From assembly GCA_964346815.1 (NCBI GenBank), contig CAYFWF010000003.1, positions 124,001 through 188,000 of the forward strand: 64,000 nucleotides of DNA, given 5' to 3'. Shown piece by piece: positions 19,725 to 29,210 of the stretch (position 1 is its first letter; every line of letters begins with the position of its first letter). A program made the position numbers and the translations under genes. The notes below the pieces were generated by a model that was given only the letters and a program-made list of their open reading frames with translations, was not told where the DNA came from and searched no databases. The stretch is from CAYFWF01 sp964346815. GTDB lineage: Bacteria > Acidobacteriota > Aminicenantia > Aminicenantales > Aminicenantaceae.

Positions 19725-21071
19725 ATGAGGAAGGAAAGAGTAAGAGTTTTAAAAGAAGGGGAACAAGGTCCTGGGCCTGTCGTTTACTGGATGAGCCGTG
19801 ACCAGAGAGCATCCGACAACTGGGCACTGCTTTTTTCTCAACAATTGGCGCTTCGAAAGAAGTCTCCTCTCCTGGTCGCTTTCTGCCTGGTACCCCGATT
19901 TCTAGGAGCCACCATCAGACAATACGGATTTATGCTCGATGGATTACAAGAAGTGGAAAAGGATTTGTTGGAAGAAAATATTCCTTTTGTCCTGATTCAG
20001 GGTTCGCCCGAGCAAGAGATTCCAAAATTCGTGATCCGTAAGCGAATCAACGCTCTGGTTACGGATTTCGATCCCCTCAGGGTAAAAAGAGGCTGGAAAA
20101 ACGCTGTGATCAAAGAAATACCTGTTCCCACCTACGAAGTGGATGCCCATAATATCATTCCCTGCTGGGCAGCATCGGCGAAACAAGAATATGCGGCTTA
20201 TACTTTTCGTCCCAAAGTGAAGCGCCGATTATCCGATTTTTTGGACAACATCCCTTCCCTGGAGAAACATCCTTTTTCCATTAAAGAGAAAAATCAAGTC
20301 ATCGATTGGAAGTCTCTAAAGAAACAGATGAAGGTCGATAGGTCTGTTCCCCAAGTCGATTGGCTCGATCCGGGCCAGAAAGCCGGACATATAATGATTG
20401 ATCGCTTTATCGAGCATAAGCTGTCTTCATATGACCAGAAGAGAAATGATCCCAACAAGGATGGTCAATCCCACCTCTCTCCTTATCTTCATTTCGGCCA
20501 AATCTCAGCCCAGCGCATCGCACTTGAGGTTCAACAGGCAAAAACTTCTTCCAAAAACCGAGAAGCTTTTTTGGAAGAGCTCATCGTGAGAAGAGAACTT
20601 TCGGATAATTTTTGCTTTTACAACCGCCATTATGATGATTTTCAGGGCTTTCCCGGTTGGGCCAAGAAAACCCTCGATGAGCACAGAGGAGACAAAAGGG
20701 AATATCATTATTCACTCGAACAACTGGAAATGGCCCAAACACATGATGCGTTATGGAACGCTGCCCAGACGGAGATGGAAAAGACCGGAAAGATGCACGG
20801 GTATATGAGGATGTACTGGGCTAAAAAGATTCTGGAATGGACAGAGACCCCAGAGGAGGCGTTGAATGTGGCCATCTGCATGAACGACAAGTATGAACTG
20901 GATGGAAGAGATCCCAACGGTTACACCGGAATTGCCTGGTCAATAGGAGGGATTCATGACCGTGCCTGGTTTCCCAGGCCTATTTTCGGAAAAGTCCGGT
21001 ATATGTCTTTCAGGGGCGCTCAATCAAAGTTTGACGTCGACGCTTACATATCTAAAGTGAATAAACTCTGA
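19725..21071 (+). CDS. phr: class II CPD photolyase
   Basis: A 448-residue DNA photolyase that splits cyclobutane pyrimidine dimers using FADH- and light. It belongs to class II: WMSRDQRASDNWALLF at the N-terminal Rossmann domain (20-35), VRRELSDNFCFYN, the FAD-domain segments GKMHGYMRMYWAKKILEW and GRDPNGYTGIAWSIGGIHDR. Length is typical for bacterial class II enzymes. A better ribosome binding site (AAAGGAG) lies 25 bases upstream and precedes a five-codon GTG frame whose TGA overlaps the photolyase ATG; this may act as a leader, otherwise the close GAGGAAGG serves. It converges with the gene at 21081. Confidence 0.95.
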   Translation: MRKERVRVLKEGEQGPGPVVYWMSRDQRASDNWALLFSQQLALRKKSPLLVAFCLVPRFLGATIRQYGFMLDGLQEVEKDLLEENIPFVLIQGSPEQEIPKFVIRKRINALVTDFDPLRVKRGWKNAVIKEIPVPTYEVDAHNIIPCWAASAKQEYAAYTFRPKVKRRLSDFLDNIPSLEKHPFSIKEKNQVIDWKSLKKQMKVDRSVPQVDWLDPGQKAGHIMIDRFIEHKLSSYDQKRNDPNKDGQSHLSPYLHFGQISAQRIALEVQQAKTSSKNREAFLEELIVRRELSDNFCFYNRHYDDFQGFPGWAKKTLDEHRGDKREYHYSLEQLEMAQTHDALWNAAQTEMEKTGKMHGYMRMYWAKKILEWTETPEEALNVAICMNDKYELDGRDPNGYTGIAWSIGGIHDRAWFPRPIFGKVRYMSFRGAQSKFDVDAYISKVNKL

Positions 21072-21080
21072 TGGATCGCC

Positions 21081-21854
21081 TCATTTTTTCTTAGGAAACC
21101 AGGGGATAAAAGGGCTCGTTCGTCTTGCATAATCTCGGTAACCCTCATGACCGGTATATTTCTTTTCCAGCATGGTGACACCCGATACCCTGAGAAGCAA
21201 GAAGGTGATGAGCAGAGGGCTCACCACAGCACTCCAGCCCACTCTCACAGAGAGGGATATCACAAAAATCCCCCACCAGATCAAGGTTTCACCGAAATAA
21301 TTGGGATGTCGGGTGTATTTCCATAAGCCCCGGGTAATGATTTTCCCCTTGTTTTCAGGACGCCGCTTGAATTTCAAGAGCTGATAATCGCCTGTTGCTT
21401 CGAAGATAAATCCCGTAAGCCATATCAGGGTTCCGATGATATCGAAGATTTTTATCCCTTTTCCAGACGAAGAGTTTATGAGGATAATGGGATAGGCAAT
21501 CACCAGTAATAGAATCCCCTGGAGCATGAAGATCTGAAAAAAGCTCCTGAGAAAAAACCATTTTCCCCAATCCTCTCTCCACTGTGCGTACCGGAAATCT
21601 TCACCTCTTCCCCTGTTTCTTACCAGAATATGAAGGGCCAACCTGGTTCCCCAAATCACCACGAGAGCCAGCACCAAAAATTGGCGAAACACGTATCTCT
21701 GACTCATCCAAAAGGTGAGGAGGGAAACGAGGATGAAACCCGGACCCCATGCCGTGTCTACGATGGAGTTATCTTTTTTTATCTGGGCAATGGCAAAGAT
21801 AAGGATCATATAAAGAAATATCGCTAAGGCTGAATACAGAATGAAGCTGAGCAT
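21081..21854 (-). CDS. DUF1295 / steroid 5-alpha-reductase-like membrane protein
   Basis: A 257-residue integral membrane protein with about six hydrophobic helices. The C-terminal half has the family signature ITRGLWKYTRHPNYFGE followed by WWGIFVIS, typical of DUF1295 and isoprenylcysteine-methyltransferase-like enzymes, which reduce or methylate lipid-like substrates. The substrate is unknown. ATG 21854 follows CCGGAGGTGAAAGG, and the upstream DAK2-DegV gene ends 14 bases away, so the two are probably cotranscribed; a shared role in lipid metabolism is possible but inferred. Confidence 0.9.
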   Translation of the reverse strand: MLSFILYSALAIFLYMILIFAIAQIKKDNSIVDTAWGPGFILVSLLTFWMSQRYVFRQFLVLALVVIWGTRLALHILVRNRGRGEDFRYAQWREDWGKWFFLRSFFQIFMLQGILLLVIAYPIILINSSSGKGIKIFDIIGTLIWLTGFIFEATGDYQLLKFKRRPENKGKIITRGLWKYTRHPNYFGETLIWWGIFVISLSVRVGWSAVVSPLLITFLLLRVSGVTMLEKKYTGHEGYRDYARRTSPFIPWFPKKK

Positions 21855-21868
21855 CCTTTCACCTCCGG

Positions 21869-23647
21869 TTATTTCAACATCAACGCGATACCCACCGCTC
21901 CTATTCCATTGTGCACGCCGATCACAGGAGAGATATCAATGAGATAGGCAGGTTTTTTCCCGAGCCTTTCCTCCAATTCTGCTGCATATATCTGAGCCCT
22001 TTTCATATTCTGAGCATGAACGATCGAATAGTTCCATAGCTCGCCTTTGTGGCAGAAGTTCTCGGCCAGGCGGAGAATCTTCTTCATGTTGCCGTTTCGG
22101 CTGAAAGATTTTCCAGAAGCCATTGCCTTGCCTTGTTCATCGAGAGAGACAATCGGTTTGAGATTTAGAATCTTTGCCAATAAACCTTTCATGGGGCTGA
22201 CCCGGCCTCCACGGACCATGTACTCGAGTGTTTGGATATCCACGTAAATTGCAGTCTTTGCAGTCCAATCTGCAGCCAGCTCTACAATGTCTTCATGTTT
22301 CATCCCTTCTTTAATGGCTTCAGCGGTACGCAAAACGATCAGCCCTAAAGAAGCAGAAAGCTGACGGGAGTCGATAAGGCTGACTTTTTTTCCTTTCATA
22401 AGGGATGCGGCTTCTTTGCTCAGCTTGAAAGCGCCGCTCAATTTGTCCGATATGTGAACGATAATGATCGAGTCATAATGGCTTGCCAGAAAAGAAAGGA
22501 GACTTTGGACGGTCTTGGGGGAAGGCTGCGAGCTCTTAGGAAAATCTTCGTGAGTTTTAAGAAGTGTATAGAATTGCTCGGGAGTGATGGTAATCTTATC
22601 CAGGAAAAGGCTGTCCCCGAAGCTAATAGAGAAGGGGATAACGTGTATTTGAAAATCATCAATAACGCTCTGGGGGAGGTCGCAGGAAGAATCTGTAACC
22701 AAAGCGATGTTTGATTTCCTTCTGAAGCTTGCTTCATGCTGTTTCAACATGTCATCGGCTTTTATCTGAGTGATCGAACCGTAATCCTTCAATCTGAAAA
22801 AGAGATCGGCAGGACAATCGGTGTGAATATGGATTCTGGCTTTTTCACGAGAGCCGGCCACGATAGCGGAATCTCCATAAGGCTGAATCTCTTCTCGAAT
22901 CCTGTTCAAGTCCATGTCTTTTCCGATTATGAGCGCTTCTGAACAAAATCTGTACCCGACCGATCCTTTCACCGAGTGGATAGGAAAATCTTCTTCTTCC
23001 CACATGATTTTAGGCTTGGTGATGTTTTTCAATCGGCCCCTCTTGATAAAATCAGTGATGCCTTCCAAGAAATCTACAAAGCCCTTTGCACCTGCATCCA
23101 CGACTCCAGCTTTTGCCAGGACAGCGAGTTTAAGGGGCGTTTCCTTCAATGATTTTTTTGCGACCAGAAGAGCGTCGGAGAGGAGCTCAGCGAAATCGGT
23201 CTTTTTTACCCGCTTGCGATAAACCTCTTCTGCCCAGTCCTTCATGACCGTGATCATGGTTCCTTCCACGGGCGAAACGATGGATTTGTAAGCATAGTGT
23301 ATGGCCTTTTTCACGGCCTCACCAAAAATCTGGGTGGTGATTTTTTTCCTGTCCTTTAATTCTTCATGGATTCCGTACAAAAACTGAGCAAAGATCAGCC
23401 CAGAATTTCCCCGGGCTCCAGAGAGAGCCGCATCTGCGATGGAACGTAAAGTTGTGCTGAAGGGCCGCGCAAGCACAGCCCCCTCTGCGATCGACCGCAT
23501 GGTCGAGGCCAAGTTGGTACCTGTGTCAGAATCAGGGACAGGAAACACATTGATTTTGTTCAAGTAGTTTTGATCTTCGATGACTGAATTTCCGCCGACC
23601 AGGACTGCATAATACAATCTGTGACCATCAAGGTATTTTATTCTCAT
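21869..23647 (-). CDS. DAK2-DegV fusion, fatty-acid kinase-like protein
   Basis: A 592-residue protein joining two halves usually made as separate proteins. Residues about 1-200 are a DAK2 kinase domain (NVFPVPDSDTGTNLASTM, SGARGNSGLIFAQFL, PVEGTMITV), as in FakA. Residues about 230-310 are the FakA-like middle domain (GSREKARIHIHTDCP). Residues about 315-590 are a DegV/FakB fatty-acid-binding domain (ALVTDSSCDLP, DSRQLSASLGL, EYMVRGGRVS). In Firmicutes FakA phosphorylates fatty acids bound to FakB, feeding phospholipid synthesis. Here kinase and carrier are on one chain. The start ATG follows AAGGATTAAGG. A TATAAT on the reverse strand lies about 35-45 bases upstream. Confidence 0.92.
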   Translation of the reverse strand: MRIKYLDGHRLYYAVLVGGNSVIEDQNYLNKINVFPVPDSDTGTNLASTMRSIAEGAVLARPFSTTLRSIADAALSGARGNSGLIFAQFLYGIHEELKDRKKITTQIFGEAVKKAIHYAYKSIVSPVEGTMITVMKDWAEEVYRKRVKKTDFAELLSDALLVAKKSLKETPLKLAVLAKAGVVDAGAKGFVDFLEGITDFIKRGRLKNITKPKIMWEEEDFPIHSVKGSVGYRFCSEALIIGKDMDLNRIREEIQPYGDSAIVAGSREKARIHIHTDCPADLFFRLKDYGSITQIKADDMLKQHEASFRRKSNIALVTDSSCDLPQSVIDDFQIHVIPFSISFGDSLFLDKITITPEQFYTLLKTHEDFPKSSQPSPKTVQSLLSFLASHYDSIIIVHISDKLSGAFKLSKEAASLMKGKKVSLIDSRQLSASLGLIVLRTAEAIKEGMKHEDIVELAADWTAKTAIYVDIQTLEYMVRGGRVSPMKGLLAKILNLKPIVSLDEQGKAMASGKSFSRNGNMKKILRLAENFCHKGELWNYSIVHAQNMKRAQIYAAELEERLGKKPAYLIDISPVIGVHNGIGAVGIALMLK

Positions 23648-23732
23648 CCTTAATCCTTAAGAGAAGAAATTGTGTATCTGTTCTATAAATTATAGAGTAT
23701 TTTTTATAAAAAATCTCTTTTCATATCTTCAG

Positions 23733-23758
23733 TGGAAGCATCTCCTATGATGCTTCCA
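23733..23758 (+). terminator. strong hairpin with T-rich tail on the forward strand
   Basis: TGGAAGCATC (23733-23742) pairs perfectly with GATGCTTCCA (23749-23758) around TCCTAT, then TTTTCATTT. The T tract points forward, yet no forward gene ends here; the flanking genes are both reverse. On the reverse strand it lies just after the GH97 stop codon without a T tract, and may still serve as a 3' stem-loop for that transcript. Confidence 0.5.
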
Positions 23759-23765
23759 TTTTCAT

Positions 23766-25733
23766 TTATTCCATCCCTTTGGGGCGAATCCGGGCGACCC
23801 AGCCTCCCCCTGGTGCCATTTTGATCTTGAGGGTGTCTCGATGAGTGATTTGAGCGGCGTGCTTCTGGTAATCGTTCCCATGGCGGTCAGCGTTCATGCC
23901 GTCACTGAAGATCTCTGCTTCATATTCCCCGTCCTCCAGGAAATCGAGAGGGATTGTGAACTCGCGAGAGTCCCAATCCGTCATGGCGGCCGCATACCAG
24001 ATGGATCCGGCACGTCTCGCGATCACGATGTAATCCGAGACTCGGGCTTCCAGGACTCGAGTATCATCCCAAACGCACGGCACCTGAGAAAGGAATTCAA
24101 GGCACTCCTTTTCTCTGAGATAGTTGGTAGGGCTGTCAGCCAGCATCTGCAGAGGACTCTCATAGATTATGTACATAGCAAGCTGGTGGCAGCGCGTCCC
24201 CATACTCATGGGACGATGGAAGATGGCACGAAAATTGGATTTCTGGGCATTGATCATGGCCCCAGGAGTATAATCCATGGGACCGGCGAGCATACGGATG
24301 AATGGAATGGTCAGGTCGTGCTCGGGAGTGACCTTCTTTGACCATTTGTTGTGCTCGAGTCCGAGCACCCCTTCCCGGGTCAGCAGGTTGGGATAAGCCC
24401 TCATGAGTCCCGTGGGCTTGTAGGCTCCATGAAAGTCGACAATGAGATGCCTATGAGCCGCTTCCTCGGCAATTTTGTGGTAGTAATTCACCATCCACTG
24501 GTCATCCCTCTGCATAAAATCCACCTTGATTCCCTTGACTCCCCATTTTTCGAACCGATCCAATGCCTCCTGGAGCTGATCCTCCAGTGTTTTCCAAACC
24601 ACCCAAAGGATAATCCCGACGTTTTTCTTTTCGGCATATTGGGTGATTTCCTCCATGTCTATTTCCGGATTGATGTTCAAAAGATCTCCTAATTCATACC
24701 AGCCTTCGTCCAAGATCACATACTCGATGCCATACTCTGAAGCGAAGTCAATATAGTATTTGTATGTTTCCGTATTGATTCCGGCTCGGAAATCTACGCC
24801 ATAAATATTGTTTGCGTTCCACCAGTCCCAGGCAACTTTTCCCGGTTTGATCCAGGATGTGTCTTCAAGCTGCAGCGGCTTGGCCAGCTTAAAGATCATT
24901 TGGCTTTCCACGAGGTCTTTATCCTCATCCGCGATTACGAGTACCCTCCACGGGAAATTCCGGTTTCCTGAAGTCCTAGCGATGTAATTGGCCCTTTGGA
25001 CAATTCGGACGTCGCGGTCCCGCGTCTGCCTCTCCTTCAAAGCCGCAGCCGGAAATGTACCTCTGAGAACCGGCTCTTCATCCCCCCGGAGATAGAGACC
25101 CGCATAGTCTTCCAGGTCTGCTTCAGTGATGGCCACTTTGGGGCCGTCCAGGATGTCGACCAGGGCGGGCGTGGAACACATCTGGTATCTGGAAATTTGG
25201 CTCAAGGGAAGATACTTGTAGATTCTTTCTTGATGGGTAAAAAAGCTTTCTTCTTGGGGAAAATAGACCTGATGATTCCCGTCAAAATGGAAGGCGACCT
25301 CTTCAGAAAGGACATCGATATCCCCGTCATACGAGGTTTGAAACCTGTATGCCAAACCATCGTCATAAACGCGGAAGATCAAGCTATAGCCGCCTTTGAA
25401 TTTGAGGATTATCTGGTTGAAGTTATCTGCAATGGTTGCACATTTGACTGGCACGACAGGATGGATTTTCTGGTTTACCGACTTTTGACTGATGTCTTCG
25501 AGAACCGGGTCATTTCCTAAAATTCCATGAGTTCTGATTGTCATAGAAACCGGAGAAGGCTTAAGGATCTTTTTCGAATTGAAAAAAACGGAATACGTGA
25601 TGTTCTCTCCGACCTCGATTTTAAGCTTAATCTTTTTATCCGGAGAAAGGAGCTCACGTTCTTCGGCAGAGAATCCCGCACATGTGAAAAAGGCGACAGA
25701 ACAGATACAGATGATTAAGATGTGTTTATGCAT
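23766..25733 (-). CDS. glycoside hydrolase family 97 enzyme, exported
   Basis: About 655 residues from ATG 25733, chosen because GGAGAGGGG precedes it and the signal peptide HKHILIICICSVAFFTCA begins there; an earlier ATG at 25772 would overlap the preceding gene. N-terminal beta sandwich (to about 260), catalytic barrel (about 265-560: KVAWDWWNANNIYG, EYVILDEGWYELGD, KGIKVDFMQRDD, LIVDFHGAYKPTG, NLLTREGVLGLEHNKW) and a C-terminal beta domain. GH97 includes inverting alpha-glucosidases and retaining alpha-galactosidases; the Asp in KVDFM matches the nucleophile place of the retaining branch, hinting at alpha-galactosidase. FTC may be a lipobox. It follows the BNR protein gene by 35 bases. Confidence 0.93.
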   Translation of the reverse strand: MHKHILIICICSVAFFTCAGFSAEERELLSPDKKIKLKIEVGENITYSVFFNSKKILKPSPVSMTIRTHGILGNDPVLEDISQKSVNQKIHPVVPVKCATIADNFNQIILKFKGGYSLIFRVYDDGLAYRFQTSYDGDIDVLSEEVAFHFDGNHQVYFPQEESFFTHQERIYKYLPLSQISRYQMCSTPALVDILDGPKVAITEADLEDYAGLYLRGDEEPVLRGTFPAAALKERQTRDRDVRIVQRANYIARTSGNRNFPWRVLVIADEDKDLVESQMIFKLAKPLQLEDTSWIKPGKVAWDWWNANNIYGVDFRAGINTETYKYYIDFASEYGIEYVILDEGWYELGDLLNINPEIDMEEITQYAEKKNVGIILWVVWKTLEDQLQEALDRFEKWGVKGIKVDFMQRDDQWMVNYYHKIAEEAAHRHLIVDFHGAYKPTGLMRAYPNLLTREGVLGLEHNKWSKKVTPEHDLTIPFIRMLAGPMDYTPGAMINAQKSNFRAIFHRPMSMGTRCHQLAMYIIYESPLQMLADSPTNYLREKECLEFLSQVPCVWDDTRVLEARVSDYIVIARRAGSIWYAAAMTDWDSREFTIPLDFLEDGEYEAEIFSDGMNADRHGNDYQKHAAQITHRDTLKIKMAPGGGWVARIRPKGME

Positions 25734-25768
25734 GTTTTCCCCTCTCCTTCTTGGGGCTGTTCCATTGT

Positions 25769-28700
25769 TCATTTGATCGGAGAAGCGATGATGCCCGCGA
25801 TGTCATTTTTTTGAAGGAGGCTGTTGAAGACGGGTAGATCAGTCAGGACCAGTTTTTCGAACCTGGCTTTCTGAGTCGTCATACGCTCCTTGAGAAGGGC
25901 ATGGACTTCTTTCTGCTGCTGATTGGGTGCAAAATCCACACTGTTCGACAAGTCACTGGCCAGTAGAGACAGTTTGAAGTAGATTTTTTGGGGGTAGCGA
26001 AAAGATTTGGTGTCGCCCTCGGCTATGATCGTCTGGAAGAGTTCATCTTCGACCGATTTGAGCTTTTTGTCGAACTCATCGATAACCGGAATCAGCCTTT
26101 CGGCTTCTCCGCCTGCCTGAAGAACATCCTTGATCTCATAACACTGCTTTCTCATCCATTCGATCTGGCTGATCATGTCAGAAACCGTGTTGAGATCTTC
26201 TCGGATATCTAGCTGCATCATGACTTGTTCTCGGATATCTTCCAGTGTCCCCTCTGACCTGGGATCTTTTTTGACCTCAAGCGGCTGGCTGAATTCCTTT
26301 CCGCCGGCATCGAGTTTGATTGTGTAGGTCCCTGGTGCAACCAAGAATCCTCGAAAGCCGCCAGAGGTTCCCCAGCTCAAGAGAGGATACCATCCCTCCC
26401 GGGTCCATGTTTCTGCGAATCTCTTTTCTTCCACGACATGGGGATTTCCCTGGGGTTTGGTTCTGAGTTTAGTGGGCCTGGCCCCGGGATAACGCAGATT
26501 CCACGTGATGCGGTTAATTCCTTTATGTTTCGTTCCCTTCAGAGTGTGAACGATGCCTCCTCGCTCATCAAGAATAGCGATGGTCAAAGGACCTTCGGGT
26601 ATTTCTTTCAGATAATAGTCGACGTACGCTCGGGGAGCTACTCGTGGACCACCTGTGATGCTGTGCAGGCGATAGGCGGGGCGGGGTTTGAAGAGATACA
26701 CATCGGATTCCAGAACACTATCGGTAAGCTGTTGGAGAGGGGTGATGTCATCCATGATCCAGAATCCGCGGCCGTAGGTCCCGACAACTAGGTCGTTGAA
26801 ATGTTCCTGAACGACCATGTGGTGAACCGGTGCATGGGGGAGGTTGTTCTGGAGAGGCAGCCATTTTTTTCCAGCATCGAAAGTTACATATAGGGCGTTT
26901 TCGGTTCCCAAATAGAGCATGCCTTTCCGCACAGGATCCTCATGAATCCAGTGGCAGTAGCTGAAGACACCTTTAGGAATTGTGGAGTTCAGAGACTCCC
27001 AAGTTTTGCCATAGTCAGTAGTCTTGAAGACGAAGGGATCCCGGTTGTTCATCTGGTGGAAGTCGACAGTGATGTAAGCGGTTCCAGCATCGTAATTTGA
27101 AGGTTCTATGTTGCTGACCGTTCCCCATGGAGGCAGGTTGGGTATGTTTGGGGTGACATCGGTCCAGGATTGGCCGCCGTCCCTTGTGATGTGTAAAAGA
27201 CCATCGTTGGTTCCAGCCCAAATACATCCTTTCTCCAAAGGGGATTCAGCGATCGCGAACACCACACATCCATATTCCACAGCGAGATTGTCTCGGGTGA
27301 GACCTCCTGAAGGGCCCATCCTGCTCGGATCGTTTGTGCTCAAATCAGGACTTATGACAGTCCACGTGCGGCCGCTGTCTGTGGTCATGTGCACGTACTG
27401 GCTCCCGACATAGACTTTGTTGTGATCGTGTGGAGATATATGTATAGGAAAGGTCCAGTTGAAGCGATATTTAACCGCAGAGGTATGGGAACCATAGATG
27501 GATTCTGGCCAAACATGGACAGTGGTGGTGTGTCCGGTTTTATAATCGGTCCTTTCCAGCTGCGCGTTGTAGCTTCCTCCCCATACGATATCGGGATCGA
27601 CTGGATCGGGGATGATGAACCCGCATTCTCCTCCTGCCGTGGATTCCCATAGGGATCGGGTGAGATCCCATCCACCGAAAAAGGATCCTGTGCTCGGCCC
27701 TTTGTATGCAGGCCCATCCTGTTTCCCCCCGTAAACGTAGTAAGGAATCCGGTTGTCTACGGCAACGTGATACATCTGTGCGACGGGCAGGTTTATCCTT
27801 CGCCAGGTCTTTCCGCGATTAAGGGTGATGATCGCACCCCCGTCGTCACTGATCATCATCCGGTCAGGCATCTTTGGATCCGCCCACATGTCGTGGCAGT
27901 CCCCGCTCCATGGTACGGTTTCTGATGTTTCTCCTCCGTCGAACGACCGGCTCTGACTGTTGGCTGCAAAATAGACTTCATTCTCATCGGCGGGATTGAC
28001 CATGACGCGTGAGGCATAATGCGGTCTCTCGTTCAGGAGGCGGTTGTAGCTCACCAGCGTCCAGTTGTCTCCGCCATCGCTTGAGTGCCAAAGAACTCCC
28101 CGGTTTGGATGCCCTGTTTCCATCAAAGCATAGACTCTCTGGGGATTACTCGGAGCTACGGCAATACCGACCTTTCCGACAGGAGGCTCAGGGAGACCGT
28201 GGCCGGTCAATCGCTTCCATGTATCCCCGCCATCTGTGGATCTCCATATGCCTCCGTTTGGTCCGCCGCTGAACCTTCCCCAGGTATGGATGACCAGCGG
28301 CCACATACCAGCGAAGAGAACTCTGGGATTGCTTGGATCTATTGCGATTTCGAAACATCCAGTATCCTCGTCCACAAATAATACGTGTTTCCAGGACTTG
28401 CCTCCGTCTTTTGTTCGGAAAATCCCTCGCTCTTTCTGAGGGCCATAACAGTGGCCCATAGCAGCCACGAAAACGGTGTCGGGATCATAAGGGTCGATCA
28501 CCACACGGCCGATCCGCCCGGTTTCTTCAAGGCCCATGTGCTTCCACGTTTTTCCCGCGTCTGTAGATTTGTAGACGCCGTTTCCGATCGAAATATTGCT
28601 GCGGACAAAAGCCTCTCCGGTTCCCGCCCAAACGATACTGGGATCAGATGGAGCGATGGCAAGGGCTCCGATAGACTGTGCTGGATGGTCATCGAAGACC

Positions 28701-28969
28701 GGATCCCAATTCGTTCCGCCATCCTCGGATTTCCAGATCCCGCCTGACGAGGCGCCGATATAATACACCAAAGGATCGCCCGGGACGCCGACAACTGCAG
28801 AGGTGCGGTTTCCTGGCGGCCCGATGTGCCTGAAGCGGAGCACACGGTACATTTCAGGTTCGATCTCTTGGGAATGGCCTTGGTTTACTCCAATGGAAAG
28901 GAAAAGAAGGATCACTATCACTGTCCATGATTCCATCCTCGATCTCTGCGAACGCAAATTTTGATTCAT
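25769..28969 (-). CDS. large exported BNR/Vps10-type beta-propeller protein
   Basis: A 1066-residue protein with an N-terminal signal segment (about 13-33). It is built from BNR/Asp-box repeats of the sialidase and Vps10 type: GGIWKSEDGGTNW, NGVYKSTDAGKTWKHMG, RGIFRTKDGGKSWKH, GGIWRSTDGGDTWKRL, HMTTDSGRTW and later copies to about residue 730, then an Ig-like segment with IWNLRYPGA-type text near 820 and a helical C-terminus. Such proteins are usually called glycosyl hydrolases, but no catalytic centre is evident; binding of peptides or glycans is as likely. AAGGAGGGATATC precedes the ATG at 28969. It leads an operon with the GH97 gene. Confidence 0.93.
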   Translation of the reverse strand: MNQNLRSQRSRMESWTVIVILLFLSIGVNQGHSQEIEPEMYRVLRFRHIGPPGNRTSAVVGVPGDPLVYYIGASSGGIWKSEDGGTNWDPVFDDHPAQSIGALAIAPSDPSIVWAGTGEAFVRSNISIGNGVYKSTDAGKTWKHMGLEETGRIGRVVIDPYDPDTVFVAAMGHCYGPQKERGIFRTKDGGKSWKHVLFVDEDTGCFEIAIDPSNPRVLFAGMWPLVIHTWGRFSGGPNGGIWRSTDGGDTWKRLTGHGLPEPPVGKVGIAVAPSNPQRVYALMETGHPNRGVLWHSSDGGDNWTLVSYNRLLNERPHYASRVMVNPADENEVYFAANSQSRSFDGGETSETVPWSGDCHDMWADPKMPDRMMISDDGGAIITLNRGKTWRRINLPVAQMYHVAVDNRIPYYVYGGKQDGPAYKGPSTGSFFGGWDLTRSLWESTAGGECGFIIPDPVDPDIVWGGSYNAQLERTDYKTGHTTTVHVWPESIYGSHTSAVKYRFNWTFPIHISPHDHNKVYVGSQYVHMTTDSGRTWTVISPDLSTNDPSRMGPSGGLTRDNLAVEYGCVVFAIAESPLEKGCIWAGTNDGLLHITRDGGQSWTDVTPNIPNLPPWGTVSNIEPSNYDAGTAYITVDFHQMNNRDPFVFKTTDYGKTWESLNSTIPKGVFSYCHWIHEDPVRKGMLYLGTENALYVTFDAGKKWLPLQNNLPHAPVHHMVVQEHFNDLVVGTYGRGFWIMDDITPLQQLTDSVLESDVYLFKPRPAYRLHSITGGPRVAPRAYVDYYLKEIPEGPLTIAILDERGGIVHTLKGTKHKGINRITWNLRYPGARPTKLRTKPQGNPHVVEEKRFAETWTREGWYPLLSWGTSGGFRGFLVAPGTYTIKLDAGGKEFSQPLEVKKDPRSEGTLEDIREQVMMQLDIREDLNTVSDMISQIEWMRKQCYEIKDVLQAGGEAERLIPVIDEFDKKLKSVEDELFQTIIAEGDTKSFRYPQKIYFKLSLLASDLSNSVDFAPNQQQKEVHALLKERMTTQKARFEKLVLTDLPVFNSLLQKNDIAGIIASPIK

Positions 28970-29210
28970 GATATCCCTCCTTAGATCCTGTCAGGACCTC
29001 TTATTTTTAATGTTTGTGAATATCCCAGATCTATCTTGATACGAATATGATCATTTTATCGGGCTTGGGGAGTTTTTCAAGATTTTTTTTCGGACTCTGT
29101 GCAACTTTCTTTATCGATTGTCTCTTTATAAATATGGATGTAAATATTGATCCGAAATTATACTATAATTTATTCGGGAGGAAGAGGAAATTTTCTACCA
29201 TCAGCCTGAG

